This document shows positions 13,220 through 26,100 of a DNA stretch of 64,000 nucleotides, piece by piece; within the stretch, counting starts at the first letter, position 1, and the number at the start of each line of letters is the position of its first letter. The translations under genes and the position numbers were made by a program. The notes below the pieces were generated by a model. The model searched no databases. It was given only the letters and a program-made list of their open reading frames with translations, and had not been told where the DNA came from. Source of the stretch: Cristatella mucedo (taxonomy: Eukaryota > Bryozoa > Phylactolaemata > Cristatellidae); NCBI GenBank assembly GCA_009760855.2, contig WPIO01000072.1, positions 914,501-978,500 of the forward strand, read 5' to 3'.

Positions 13220-16200
13220 AGGTTTACCTCTGCCCCCCTTCCTTGGGCAGTGAAGAACGAGGAAGGGATGATGAGTGCATGCTGCTTGGGGCTGGTCGGT
13301 CGACGTTACTTCCTGCCCGAGTCTTTGGTCATTGGGGCCTTTTTTCCTTTTTCTTTTGTCCGTAACATAGATGTGAACTCAAGCCTCCTTCAGGGTTTAG
13401 GTGTACAGCTGAAGCTGCTATTGCTTGCCTTCGGCTCCTTAATGTTGTAAGTGATGCCCTACGAGTTCGACTATAGGCGGGCCGATTGACAGAGAAGTCG
13501 CTGTCACGTGAATGTATTGCTCCGCCAACTTGCCTCGATGTATTGGAGTTCGTGTGATCCATTTGACTAGGGAAGTCCTAATTACCTTGTTGGCTCGCCC
13601 TTCCAGCATGCCGTAGCTCGTTCCGTTACCTACTCTTGTCATAACTTTGCTACCTATGATTTCCTAAAATATACACCGGACCTGACACAATGCTGTCTTT
13701 CCTTGGCTTTCTCATGCCTCGAAAAGCTGGCCATCTTACCGGCTCCATATATAAAATTCTTTTGGCCAAGAACCTGCTGGTGATGCATGGTGATGAAAGC
13801 CGAGCGGTATCGGATAATGTTTTAGGTAACACAACGTTCAGTCGCTGTGACTGTAAATTTGGGGATAAACGTCATGGATAGCGTAAAGACTGCCACTGTC
13901 TTCTTCAGCCGGTCAGTAGCGATCCTGAAGGATGCAGCATTCGTAGTGGTGAAGGCCTGGTTTCCACACTGACTATGCTTTTTGTTAAAATAATGCATTT
14001 GTTTAACACCCTCATAGAACTCTTTCTAGGCACTTTACATAAACTGTAACGGAAGCATGATCAAATGATAAGTGGTAGCATGCACAACGTCAGCAAGCAT
14101 AGCATGGGTAGATACGACATGCACTGTGTCAAGTATTAACATCTAGGATATGGTCAGTGGTAGCATGCAGTGTCAGCATGCATAAGCACACAAAGGATTT
14201 CTATGGGATACCCTTTAAGCGGTATCTCCCCAGAAGTGTATTAGATACTGCACCGTCCTTTAAGGGCTTTTCTCTTGTATCAAAATTACATTATAAATTA
14301 TAAATAAGTTGTATACAAAAAGGATGACAGTCTAATTGGAGTGTCACTCAGTCATAGCAAGAAATGTCCTGGAAGGGCCAATCTTGACCTTTTTGGTGGC
14401 CATTTTAAAACGATGCCACCGGCTTGTCTAGGTAGTAACCGTACGGTAGCCTCATGCCCCTTTGGAGACCTATAGAATCTTAGCAGAATGCTGTGCTATT
14501 TACCTCGAACGATGTACAGTTTATTTGTTCACACAGGCTCAATGAGCACACCTTCGAACCATCCACCTCCAACAGCAGCTGGCAAGATGAGAAAGCTACT
14601 AACCAACAGAAGCATCAAGAGAAGAGTTTCTTGGCTGAAGGAGAAGGGAGATTTTAGGTGTCTGCCGGTCTGATTTGTGACCAGGATTTCGACGGTGGCG
14701 TTTGCGATGCCAAAACCACATACATTTCAGGCTACTGGCCAACACTATAAGTGCCCTTGAAGCGAGATTAGCTGGAGACGATGTACCACATGGCGAACCT
14801 ACTGGAAAGAACGAGAAATAAAATATCTGGAAAAAACGTCGTGTGATATCGTGCAGCATGGGTGCTATTATTTTAGTCCATTGAAACCGTGGTTTGTTAA
14901 ATATCAGCTCGACACCTTCAAAATTTGATTGAGGGCTCAGTACAGTGACTGACATGGCATCGATTTGATTAGTTGTTATGCTAAGAAAATGACGCGTTCC
15001 GGACTAGATTCGAGATGATTATGTATTCGGTTTACGACACCAGATTCATGTGGCTAGCCATTGGCTACCGCCTTTGACAACAGTCCGGCGAAGCAGCAGT
15101 CTACCTACAGCCATTGTGCTCATTGCATCATCAATGTATCAGTGGTACTGTTGTACCACCATTGGTTTGGTATGCCAGACTTTTCACTTTTAAATAGCTC
15201 AAGTTGTATGTCGGTATCATGCAACAGATAATAAAATCTGTTGGTACTGTTTACCGGAACAGGGTGTGGCAGACTGAGCCTTGTGGTCAAGTGTATGCTT
15301 AACCTCATGGTCTCGTGTGGCAAAGAGGAGAGCATTATTAGCAGCTGTGCTGTTAGAGCCGGCTACGGATAAAGATATAGTCAAATCTCGCCTGCAGCAA
15401 AGGGTCTGCTCTTGAGGGAGCTTGAGCTCTAGTACAAAAAAAGATCAAAGTATTTTATGCTTAAGTCGGCACAGCACACTGACGAGACACGCCCGGCTCA
15501 TGTCGCAAGGCTTGCATGCCTAAGCTGGTATCGATCAGACAGTTGCCAGTTTCCGAGAGATAAGAATATGAGGTGCTTCACGATGACCGAGGCACACAGC
15601 AGCCGGCTGGACTAATATTGGGAAAAGTTTGGCATGACGCCCTGCAAAGCTACTAGGGTTGCTTCCTCCCGGGACTGCAAAATCGATCGCTGGTGCATTC
15701 GTCCAGTCTTCAAAGCTCCAGCAAACGGCAGCAATTTCAGTCTATGGCAGTCAGAGATGCTGTTACGACAGCAAGCTGTCCATACTCCCATAAAGTCGAT
15801 AAAGCATGTAATGAGGGTTGAGGTGAAATCCCGTGGCGTGCATGGCATTAATTATAAAGCTGGAAATCACAATGGTTGGCGAAATTTGAACAGCTAATTG
15901 GTCTTGACTCGGCTTTTCGTCGTTCAGTTGACCAGTTTAATAATGAGGGCTGCATGTGTCTGTCGTACACCGGGATTAATGAAATTGTTGCTATTGCCAT
16001 GGCTAATAAATAGGCTGTCATCTTTTAATTTCCACTTTCTGCTATAGGAACTTGAGCAAGTACTTCCACGAAAACGGCACGAGTTCCTTAGTTATGGTTG
16101 CGAGATCAATAAACACGACTTTGTCTTTGCTTGGCTTCGTCATAAGAATAATAATGGCTAGAAGTTAGCATCGAGTGATTGCTCCTCTCCGATCCTCTGC

Positions 16201-16515
16201 TATAAACTGAATATGGGGGGATCCAGCAAAAACTTAAGCCCCCAAGCCCTTATACATCAAGTGGCAAATTAGCATATTTTTAATTTTTTTCGGTTTCACC
16301 CTTGGGTGCAAGACTAGCAGCGAAATATGCTGTCATCGCCAAAAGTCGTGTGTCGTAGCCTGGCTTTCGACATGATTGGCTGTGTTCCTAGGAAGCTGTC
16401 AAGTCTGCACTGACCTCTTGGTAGCTAAAAAATTGCTAGTATAGACTGTAAGATAACCTTTGGGTTCTGATTTTAAGACTACTAGTAGCAGCTCATGGCT
16501 ACATGGAAGGGAATC
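13220..16515. other. Intergenic region after EML
   Basis: Apart from the short LINE 3' end at about 13990-14230, I recognise no gene, RNA or element here. AT-rich segments and short open frames show no family features. Confidence 0.5.
13990..14230 (-). mobile_element. CR1/L2-type LINE, short 3'-end fragment
   Basis: Minus-strand copy of the family 3' untranslated end. It contains the conserved ACCCTCATAGAACTC / TTTCTAGGCACTTTACAT segment, then the GCATGC-rich stretch and CATAAGCACACAAAGGA. No coding part remains. Confidence 0.75.
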
Positions 16516-17985
16516 ATATCACTCTCGGAGGTCCACCGTCGGTGCGGGCTGGCTTTTACATAAACCTAATAGTCAACATACAAAATGGACCCAATGTCGA
16601 CGGCTGTTACAATAACCGTTAGAAAGAAAAATACCCCGGCAGCCTGGCGCGATATCTTACCTGTAAATGGCAGGACTTGGGTTTGACCTGCAGTTCGATT
16701 ATCGTACTAGCAATCCAAACGGCTAACGATTTTTCTGCCCATTCTCTTGTGAGCGGGAGGGGAGTTCGTTTGTACTTCCTGGCCGCACAACACGTAAGGA
16801 GCTGCTCCTACAGTGCTTATCTGCCATGGGGAGGACAAAGGAGCTAATAAATGAAATCCAAGGCAAAATCGCTGCCTATCGCAAGATGGGTCTTAGCAAC
16901 GTAAATGTGGTTCAGGCAAAAGCTTGGTGTAAGCCTGAGAGATCGGTCAGGTATAACCTGAAGTATTTTCAGGGTGGTAGAATGGACATCTTACCATGCT
17001 TCAGCCGCCCACACTCGACGACCAAAAAATGACCGTCTGCTAAAACTGGCTTCACTGGGTCGAAGGAAAGCACCACTTCGAGCTCTCTCAGAGACCTTAA
17101 AAGAGGCCACCGGCAAGACTGTAAGTGTTGATACGGTTCGTAGGAGGCTCGCGGAGCGTGGCATTTACAGAAGAGTCAGCAAACACAAGCCGTCAATTAA
17201 CGAACGACGACGAAATTGCAATCTGCAGTGGGTCCGAAGACACTACCACTTCAGAGCTGCCGACTGGAGCAGTATGCTGTGGACCGATGAAAGTAAACTC
17301 ATGGTCCACAGAGATAGCAAGCCGGGGAATTTCTTTAGTCCAAGAAAAGGAGAAGAGTACCACCCGGACTGCATGCAAGCTACGCTCAAGTAAGGAGGTG
17401 GAAGTATGCTTGTTTGGGGTGGTTTTTCGGCTTCCGGCATAGGAACTCTACACCGAATCAGTGTGATTGTGTTCAGGAACGTGTTAAGGGACATCGTCAA
17501 AAATGTTGGCATGCACTGTGCCAGAGCTCTTGTGTGGGAAGACCATGCTTGGCAAATGGATAATGATCCCAAGCATACTGAAAGTGCAACAAAGCCATTC
17601 TTCGTCGATTCAGGTGTCCGAGTCCTTAGTTGGCCGAACCAATCTCCCGATCTCAACCCTATTGAGCATCTGCGGAGCAGCTTGGAGTGCTCACTTAGAG
17701 GTGGGAACAGCATCAAGTCTTCACTCGAGCAGCTTTTTTGTCGGCTTAAGCATCTGTGGGATTGCATTACTCCAGATGTTTGCCGAAAGCTGACTGAGTC
17801 ATGCCCTGGCGAATACATGAAGTCATAAAGAACAGGGGTAGCCCGACCTCCTATTGATGCGAGTACCATTAATGAACGTGTAAACTTATTTTTGATAAGA
17901 GAACACCTCGTGCCCATGTTTTCAGTGTTTTTAGACCAAGAGCAGGTTAACCAACAGCCGGGCTGCTTGGCGGGGGGGGGGGGGT
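16516..17985 (+). mobile_element. Tc1-family (DD34E) DNA transposon, copy 1, defective
   Basis: The transposase lies at 16826-17828. It has an N-terminal helix-turn-helix region (MGRTKELINEIQGKI), TVRRRLAERG, the first Asp in LWTDESKL, the second in QMDNDPKHT, and the Glu in SPDLNPIEHL, 34 residues after the second Asp. Two lesions break it: a one-base frameshift at an A6 run near 17023-17030, and an in-frame TAA at 17391 just before GGGSMLVWGG. From about 16690 to 17925 it is nearly identical to copy 2, while the ends are clearly more diverged. Terminal inverted repeats could not be drawn with confidence. The right end abuts a G run and the solo LTR. Confidence 0.93.
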
Positions 17986-17991
17986 GCCATA

Positions 17992-19396
17992 TGTAGCGCC
18001 CTGCTGGCCTTGGCTGAATTTTATCGCGAACAAGAGCTGTTTGGAGGCGGGCTAGAACTCTTTTGTCCTCGATCAGTGAGCCAGAGAGGAGCGTCAGTGT
18101 GGTTAGAGAGGAAGCGCTTAAGAGCAAGCCAGGAAGCTCTCTAACCAGCGGTGGCGAGTCGGCCTTTAAAATTGGTCCGATACCAGCGGGAGCTGCTGAT
18201 TGATGTTGGCTGGCCTGTCAACCTTCGCCGTCACTCTGTCCAAAAAGAATCGTCTGGAACCCATTCGCCATTCAAGCTGGACAGAGGGGACATTCCAGTG
18301 GCCTAGTGCCGGTATTAATTCCTTACCGTAATGGGCCCTGTTGTCGGGCCCAATACCACTAAGCTCTTGCCCCATTGTCTCAGCTAAGTATTTAAGAGTC
18401 GAGCGACGCTCGCTCTGGGCCTGGTGTTTTTGGTCTCTTCTGGTCTTCGGTCCGACTCTGCGCTTCGACGCCGTAGGGCACTCGTTTCTCTGAAAGCGAG
18501 GGAGGAGGGCGGGCTGTCCGCCGACGATGGACGGAACAGGACAAGACAGTGCTAGGAGGATTCGGTGGAGTCCACCGAATACGGTCGTATCGCGCCCGAG
18601 CTGGCATTCTGAGTTTCTTTTGTGTTTTGCGTGTGCGCGCTAGCACGTGGTCTCGGCATAATGATTTGCCGGTGCGAGTTAGGCGTAGTTGACGTGTGTG
18701 GAGGCCTAGTTCTCCGGTTAGGGTTTAGGCTCCAGTTTGAGCTCCGTCTATTTGGGTCGTCCCCAGTATAGATGTAAGTAGCGTAAGTGTGGAGAGGTGT
18801 TTCCTCCGCAAGAGTGCTTGAGGTGGCGTGTGTGGAGTATTCCTGCCACACTGGTGGAAACCGAGACCTAGTTCTCCGGTTAGGGTTTAGGCTCTGGTTC
18901 GGGCTCCGTCTATTTGGGTCGTTTCCCATTATACACGTAAGCAGCCCCGGTGTGGAGAAGTATTCCCTCCGCAAGAGTGCTTAAGTTGGCGTGTTTGTGG
19001 TATTCCTTCGGCACACGTGGAAACGAAGTCCTAGTTCTCCGGTTAGGGTTTAGGCTCCGGTTCGCGCTTCAGTGTGGAAAAGTATTCCCTCCGCAAGAGT
19101 GTTGGTGCTGTTGAGAACGTGCGAGGAGTGGAGATAAAAGCTGAACTAGACGCACAGCGACTTTGTGCGCTTGCGAATAAAGTTCAGTAAAATCCCCAAT
19201 TTGTGTCTCGCTTTCCAATTTACGCCGCGGACTCACGGCCCCCTTTAGTAACGGTAAGCTGGTTAGCGCCAGAAACGCTCGTTTCGTGGCGGCCAGCTTA
19301 TTGCGCGTAGGTGCGCACCGAACGGCATTAGGCGATAGGCTATGCCGCTAGGTGAGCGGCAGGTCAAGCCTACCCCGCCGAGTCTTCGGCGTTACA
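17992..19396 (+). mobile_element. Solo LTR, 1405 bp, of an LTR retrotransposon
   Basis: The left end reads TGTAGCGCC and the right end GGCGTTACA, imperfect inverted repeats with the TG...CA ends typical of LTRs. The segment is flanked on both sides by CATA (17988-17991 and 19397-19400), a four-base target-site duplication. A TATA-like TATTTAAG lies near 18386 and AATAAA at 19176-19181, giving a plausible R region in plus orientation. No gag-pol coding sequence adjoins, so it looks like the product of LTR-LTR recombination. Internal 162-bp tandem units are listed separately. The superfamily is not determined. Confidence 0.8.
18705..19115 (+). repeat. 162-bp tandem units with a TTAGGG-like motif inside the solo LTR
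   Basis: The segment CCTAGTTCTCCGGTTAGGGT starts at 18705, 18867 and 19030, spacings of 162 and 163 bases. Each unit also carries a form of TATTCCCTCCGCAAGAGTG. The third unit is internally shortened. The GGTTAGGGTTTAGG core looks telomere-like but occurs only once per unit. Confidence 0.9.
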
Positions 19397-19468
19397 CATA
19401 TATATGTGTGTATATATATATATATACATATATATGTATATATATATTTATATATATGCATACATACT
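19397..19468. repeat. TA/CA-rich microsatellite
   Basis: Alternating TATATA and CATATATATG tracts directly follow the solo LTR. The first CATA is the presumed LTR target duplication. Confidence 0.9.
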
Positions 19469-20026
19469 ATTATAAACATGTAAATACGCCGAACTTGCAG
19501 TCATAGTCGAGCTGACTTGCTATAGTTCATGCGACATGTGGCCTGACTGCGTTGGCGAAAGAAGGCTTGCTCCTGACTTCGTTGGAGTAAGAAGGCTAGC
19601 TCCCTTTACTGCACCTACGGCCGCAGTCAACATCCTGATAAGTCCACAGAAATTCCGATACGATTATCGCCACTTTTACCGTGCAATACGCCTAACTTTA
19701 GGGATATTGCTGGGCGTGTGATGGTGGGTTGCTGTTTCGGTAGTTACCGAGCGACAGGAGTAGTCTTCAGATTGGCTACGACGTGGGGGGCCTCCTCGGT
19801 GAGCTAGTTGCTGGCTTCGTAGATGGTATGTACTGAGGTCGGGTTACGAATACTGCTGGTGCTAGGACTTTTAGCGGATCAATCCAGGCGGTCAGTAGCG
19901 CCAACGCAGTCTCGTTGGGGCAAAGCGGCAAGCTGAAAATGCCCGAGCAATGCCACCGTCAGGTCGCATGGTCGGCGCACTGCTTCATCGCTTGAAAACT
20001 GGGCAGTAAAGGCTACTTGTACCTTG

Positions 20027-20035
20027 TATAAAAAA
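20027..20035 (+). promoter_or_regulatory. TATA-like box upstream of RCE1
   Basis: TATAAAAAA stands about 160 bases before the RCE1 start codon. The position would suit a core promoter, but no transcript start can be seen, so this is only a candidate. Confidence 0.3.
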
Positions 20036-20192
20036 CAGCGTTCGCATGCAGCACACTCGACGATGGATAATTTTTGGCGCTCTTGCGGAAACTTGATAAG
20101 GACAGGTCATAGATCAAACCCTCTCGGGGCGGTGGGTGGGGGAGGGGATAGATGGAAAGGCCATACCGCTCTTTGTTTCGGGCAGTGCGAAA

Positions 20193-23100
20193 ATGGCAGC
20201 TCTCATGTACAGCCTGCACCCGGTACTCTCGTTTCTGGCCAGTTTCTTACTCTGTCTGTTTTATGTTTTTAGCTTATACATAAAGAATGGAACTGCGAGG
20301 TACGTCCATATTGGTTCCCATGGTTATTGGAGGGCGCTGCGTTGCTCGCCCTGGCCGCGCTTGCTAACGCTGCATGCAGCCTGAGCCAGATAGCCGGTCG
20401 CGATAGTAACATACGCGCACTTTTCTCATTCAAATCGCCGTCGTTGGTAGCTTTATTTAGCTTAAGCCGCTGGAATTCTTTTGCACCTTTTCTAGAGACA
20501 CGCCGGAAGGAGTGAAGCTACGGTTCGTTCGCGTCGCCGTTGTTTCTATTTGTTCTATTCCGTATGTATGGTTTTTCGGCAGCGCCGACCCGAAGGTGAG
20601 CTACGATACCCGCGCGGATGCTTTAACCTAGTGCGCTCTCTCCGTGCGTCGTTTGACCCGCCGGCGCTCCTGACCGCGTACGCAGCCGTTCACCGTTCGG
20701 TTCGGCTGGCTTGAGGTGTCAGTATTAAGTAAAGGAGCCTTGAAAGCGTAGAGTCTTAGGGTCGAGCCCTGCGGCACATGTAAAGCGCGTGGACATATAC
20801 AATTCTTTCACGGTGCTATACGAATGAATTAATTGTTTATCAAGCTAACTGGCGCTCCGAAAATCGTAGCCTGCCCTATCCAGCCTTCTCGATGTCGTTG
20901 ATAGTTCATGTACTGTTGATGCGTATGCTTGCGGTTGACTTGATGTGGAACGGCCAGTCTTTTACTCTCCGGTAAGCTCAGTTTTATTTAGCTCCTCATC
21001 GTGTGAATCTCCGCTGGTAACCACAAAGCCACAAGGTCTATGTAGGTGCTAGGGTGAGGAGTTTTCTATCGTGTGCTTGAAGCCTAATCATCATTGGATG
21101 CACGTACGGTAGCCAGCATTTTCGATCTTACGCAACAAACAGAAGATTAGAAACATAGGGCAATACGGAGGGCAGTCTAGGACGTGACTAACATGGAAGT
21201 AGTAGCTCAGGATGGCCGGTGAGAATATGCTAGAGTTGGCAGCAGGAGATATGACGTCGTTGTATAAGAATTGTTGAACTGAATTCCACATTCTGGGACA
21301 TGCTGAGCTAATTATTATTCAGAGAGGACCTAAGAGGACGATGAAGTTGAAACTAGGTAGCTTCAGTTAATATACGAATGAGCCAAGCCAAGTGATGGGC
21401 CTTGTGCGTGAGAGTAAGAATTTTGCTCTGTATCTATTGATCAACTAGGAGCCATCGCAGATCCTTCAGTAGTAAAGCAGACACATGGCTGAATCTCTTG
21501 GATTTTTTAAATAATCATACAGCCATATTCATTACCAGCTATAGAGGCAAAGAGACTTTTTTCTGGAGCCCACCCAAAACTGAAATGCAGTGGTTTGTGG
21601 TTTGCACAGAATAGACTTCAAAGAGCAGGCAGGGAGCTAGTACGATCTCAATCCAGTCACCAAGGTTGATAGTCCTTAATTTTGGACAGAGATCGAACAT
21701 GTTGACTTTAAAGTTACATCACTTACTTATAGGTCCTCGATTTTATTGCTCTATTCTAATGCTCTTACTTGCCTATCATAATTCTTCCTCATCTGCTTTG
21801 CATCTTCCTCACCTGCTTTACATCGTATCACCTGCACTACTGACTCAAGTCGTTAAGCCGTGCCTCTAACTAACGTCAAAACTATGCCTTCAGTTTTTAT
21901 GCTCCCAACACCTGGATCTCACTACCAATTGGCAGCACAGTATCCCCCACTAGGCATTAAAAAAGAAGCTAAAAGCCCACATTCATCCCTGCCTTTGTTT
22001 CACCCATGTGAATTGTCTTTGTATGCTTATGCGTGCTGTTACTGTCCATACTAGCACTAACCGCTTGACCTGTGGATGTGATGGTCGTATCACGCCCTAC
22101 AGTTAGCAAAGTTTCCATGTGTAGAAGTCACGGTGTCACTCTGGATCGGATCTGATTGCCCTCTGACATGTGTTCTTTTCTGCTTCTTTTCCAGTATACA
22201 TATCTGAAGGGCCTGGAGATGTAGTTACATTGGAGTTGCGTACACATAGTATTTTTATTGTTACTTATTCGTGCTGCTAATAATCTTTCGGCAGTATTGG
22301 TGCAAGGGGTCCACATTTTAAGACTTGCTTTGCTGGATGTGGCAGTATTTCACCGATTTTCTACTGTGGCCTCATGGTGCTCTCGGGTGGAGTAGACAAC
22401 GTGCAGCCGACGTTGCCGGCGAGCTACCATTAGGCTATAATTACTGTGGAACCTAAAAGTGACACATTCGTTGTTATCTCATGTGGATTATTCTATTCTT
22501 TTCGTTTAGGGTTTTACCCTCTGGGAATGGCTCGGAATACGATTTGGAGGCCTCATCACGTCACTGGTGTTGCCATTGTTCTTAACCATGGTGTGTAGTT
22601 TGGCCATCGGCTTTGGTAGTGCTGTCCTTTCGTTTCGTTACGTCTGCGAAAGCAAGCTGCCGCCCGTTTTCGGTTTCGGCAAATCATGTCATGACGATGC
22701 AAGCAAGGTTGCCTAGCTGGTGCTAGCGCCGGCAGTGGTCACATGGACCGCTGCTCCGTGCAGATTGCACAGTGTATGTAGTCAGCTGGAAGGCCGCAGT
22801 GCTGCTATCCACCTGTCACTCATCATTTAGCATAATTTTAGCTATATAGTGCTGCCATTGGTAATGTCTTACACGTGTCGTGATGGTGCCGAGTAAGACT
22901 CAGGCATTCTGCTTCTTTTCTATTAGCCATTCATGATCGATATCGTATTTATTCCATTTCCTTTTTTTATTGCCCAGCTGGCAATGGCATTTATGCTAAT
23001 TGATTCGTTCGGGTCAGGTTTTATCCTTGAAGGGCATAGTGTATGGCTGCTGTTGGAGCCATACTCACCTCAGGATAGCGGGTGGCTGTAAAACCAAAGC

Positions 23101-26100
23101 ATGCCTAACTGGGCCGTCTGCTGCGAACCACCGAGTGCCGAGAGAGCCCTGGCCTGGTAGCGGTTTTATGGCAAGTGCTCACAGGTTTGCGAATTTACAA
23201 AAATTAGACCTTGGATGAGAAAGAATGTGTGGGAGCAAGCATATACCGACATTCTGCTCGGACTCGTGGAGCACCCCAGCTCCCGGCCTGAGCTGCGCTT
23301 GGGCTCACGCTTGTCTCACTCGGTTGTAATACGGAATTTAGAACACGCTTCTCAATTGGGGCAACTGCATCCGAAAGACTGGTCATGACTAGTGCTATGC
23401 ACTCGTCCAGTGGTTTTGCAGGCAGTCTTGAGGTAATCTTTTTGTGCTAGACACATAGCACATGTTTCCCTAACTGCAACGGTGTGCATTTGACTGCGAT
23501 CGAAACCGTCTGGCGATCGTGGCATTCAGCTAGCGGGTGGGCGATGCACTTAGCTTGATTCTGACTGCCAGCCGTTCATGGTGGTGGCGGTGGTTCGCCT
23601 TGGAATGGGCAGTAGGCAGCTGAGCACGAAGCGCTTAGCTCTTAGCCCTTTTTGCAATTGTTCGCGTGATCGAGTGCAGCTAGTCGCACACCAGTCGCGT
23701 GCCAGTCACGTGCTGCAATGGTAATCGGCCCCTGCATGCAGCTCCAGGAGCAGCTCGGGCGATAATGCCAGCCAGCCAGTCATGCTTACCTACTGCCAGA
23801 CCGAGGCGGTTGTGTGCACTTCCGCCCGAGGCTTATTAGCATGCATTACTTGAGTAGGCTTAACTTATTTAATGCATACACACTTACCCAAGTTCAGCTT
23901 ATCAGTGTCTGCTTAAAGGCAGACCAATCGATTCCCCGGCATCGCTCCACGGAACTCTGTATTCCGAGCAAGTCAGCTGCGGATGTGACTCATACGATGG
24001 CAGCTGGGCTGCACACTGACTGGAAGGGTGCTTACTGAAGGGTCGGGGCAGGGTGGGGTCGGGTGGAGCTTAACTGCACCAGGCTTCTGAACAACCATCA
24101 CCCCTCGAAGCTTCTTTTTCTCCCTTGCATCATCGATGTGCATCTTGATCGAGAGAATCTTCAAGGCTCATATTAAGTGTGCGGCGAGCAGAACACGTTA
24201 AATACTAGCTGATTTAAGAGCCTCTTTTGAATAGCGACAGAAGAGCCTTGACGGCTATCACCACCACTTGTAGTGGCAATAAAGAATTGTTCATCGAAGG
24301 ATTTGAACCCACAACCTCGGGACCGAGGTCGCGAAATGCAACCGCCTTACTTAGTGTACCATCACTTTCACATGTACAGTCACCGAAGCGATGCATCTAT
24401 CGCCCCCAGCTTTGGGAAAACTTAGCCTCGGGATGCAAGTGCAAGGATGGTGCACCTTCACCATACCCGAGGCAGCCAATCGTAGAAAGGCCGCCAAGGC
24501 GTGTCCTGCGGCACATGCACCTTACGAGAGTCGGTCTAGGAAGGGTCGATGCCTGCTGGGTCTCCCCTTACGAGACCTTCTGGAGTAAACGAGTTGCTTG
24601 ATTATTCGACGTGCATGTGACAGCTCGATGCTATGGCTAGGCGACACATTGGCGCTCGGTCATGACTGTGCTGCTAGTGGCAGGGGTGACCGGAACAATG
24701 AAGTGCAGTATGCTAAAGAAGTGCAGTCACGTAAAGTAAAAACAACTGTCGGCAGATTCAGCAGCCACATTAACATAGGCAGCAGCTATCACGCTGCAAG
24801 CAGCCCTCAAAAAAGGATTGCCTGCCGAACTACTCAAACATACAACCTGGATCGAGAGGTGCAAACCCCTTGTGCTAAGGCTAAGATCCTGAGGACAAGG
24901 TGCTGATCAGTCGTGGTACCTTGGCTGAAAACCAAAGGGTAATGAGCCGAGATCCCCAAAAGCAGCACTTCCTTGTGCATGCCAGTCTACATGCTGGGCG
25001 ACATGGGCAGATGGTTTGGTTGGCGGATGCTGTTGCTTTTGCAGACCAGTGGTGGGCTGCCGTGAAGCACTGCTTGACCGTAGAGGGAATGCTTAGATGC
25101 TGGACGTGTGTTCGATCTCATAGATCACAGCCGACGGTGATCAGTCATGGTTGTCTGGCTAAACCTGATTTATGATAGCTGCAAGCAGTTTTGTTTTGAG
25201 CTGTAATAATAATAATAATAATTCACTTGATAAAGCGCCCTCAGAGAACTCAATCTCTCTCTAGGCGCTTTACATTTGCTGTAAAGTGAAATGCAATTGA
25301 ATGGTAAGTAAAATCATGCTTGAAAAACAAACTAGATGAATAATATGGTTAGGGCTGACATGCACTAAATGCACGGTCTCCAAAGGATTTAAGGTTTGTA
25401 TGAGGTATTTCCAGACTGCTGGATTCCGAGAAGCGGGTGGTACGATGCTTGGCCTGATGGGGTAGTATATCTGACAGGTAGGCTGGAGCCATAGAATGAA
25501 GGGACCTAAAAGTGAGCGACAAAACCTTGAAGTCAATCCGTTGCTTGACTGGTAGCCAGTGCAGGTCGGCGAGAAGTGGAGTAATGTGGCAACTGCGAGT
25601 TGTGAGCACCAACTGACCCGGCTGGAAAGACAGCAAGCTGTGGAGGACGAAGTCCCGCATTAGTGTAATTGGCATAATTAGTGTAAGCTGCTGGTGATTC
25701 GATGGGTTCGAAACCATAGCACATTGCAGTTTTTCTCACTTTGCAACAGCATGGGCCATTGCACAGATATGATGCGCTCAGTTAGAAACTTAGCCTGGAT
25801 GGCTCAGTGGGTACTTGTGTGACACTTACTATCAGTTTGCTCCTCAGCAGATGACAATGCTTGTAATGTTATAGAGGCATCATGAACGCTTGGAAATGTT
25901 GTCATTTGCTCTTCATGGAGGCTATGAAAAATGATTAATAGAGATAATTCAGCTGTCAAGAGTTAAATTAATGGCTAATCTCAAGAGTCTACTTTAGCAA
26001 TGTGGGTATTTGAGACAATTTAGTGTAACCACAGCTGTGTGTAATTGAGGAGAGTTGGCTTTGCCAAAGGTTCACATAATTATAATAAGGATTCCAATGG

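Noticed and set aside
17243-18127. 294-codon open frame on the minus strand
   Set aside because: It is the antisense of the Tc1 transposase; the same antisense frame appears over copy 2 (54207-54833).
24201-24366. Functional tRNA gene
   Set aside because: The A and B boxes are degenerate, no cloverleaf closes, and the same sequence with its non-tRNA body recurs elsewhere, so it is a SINE.
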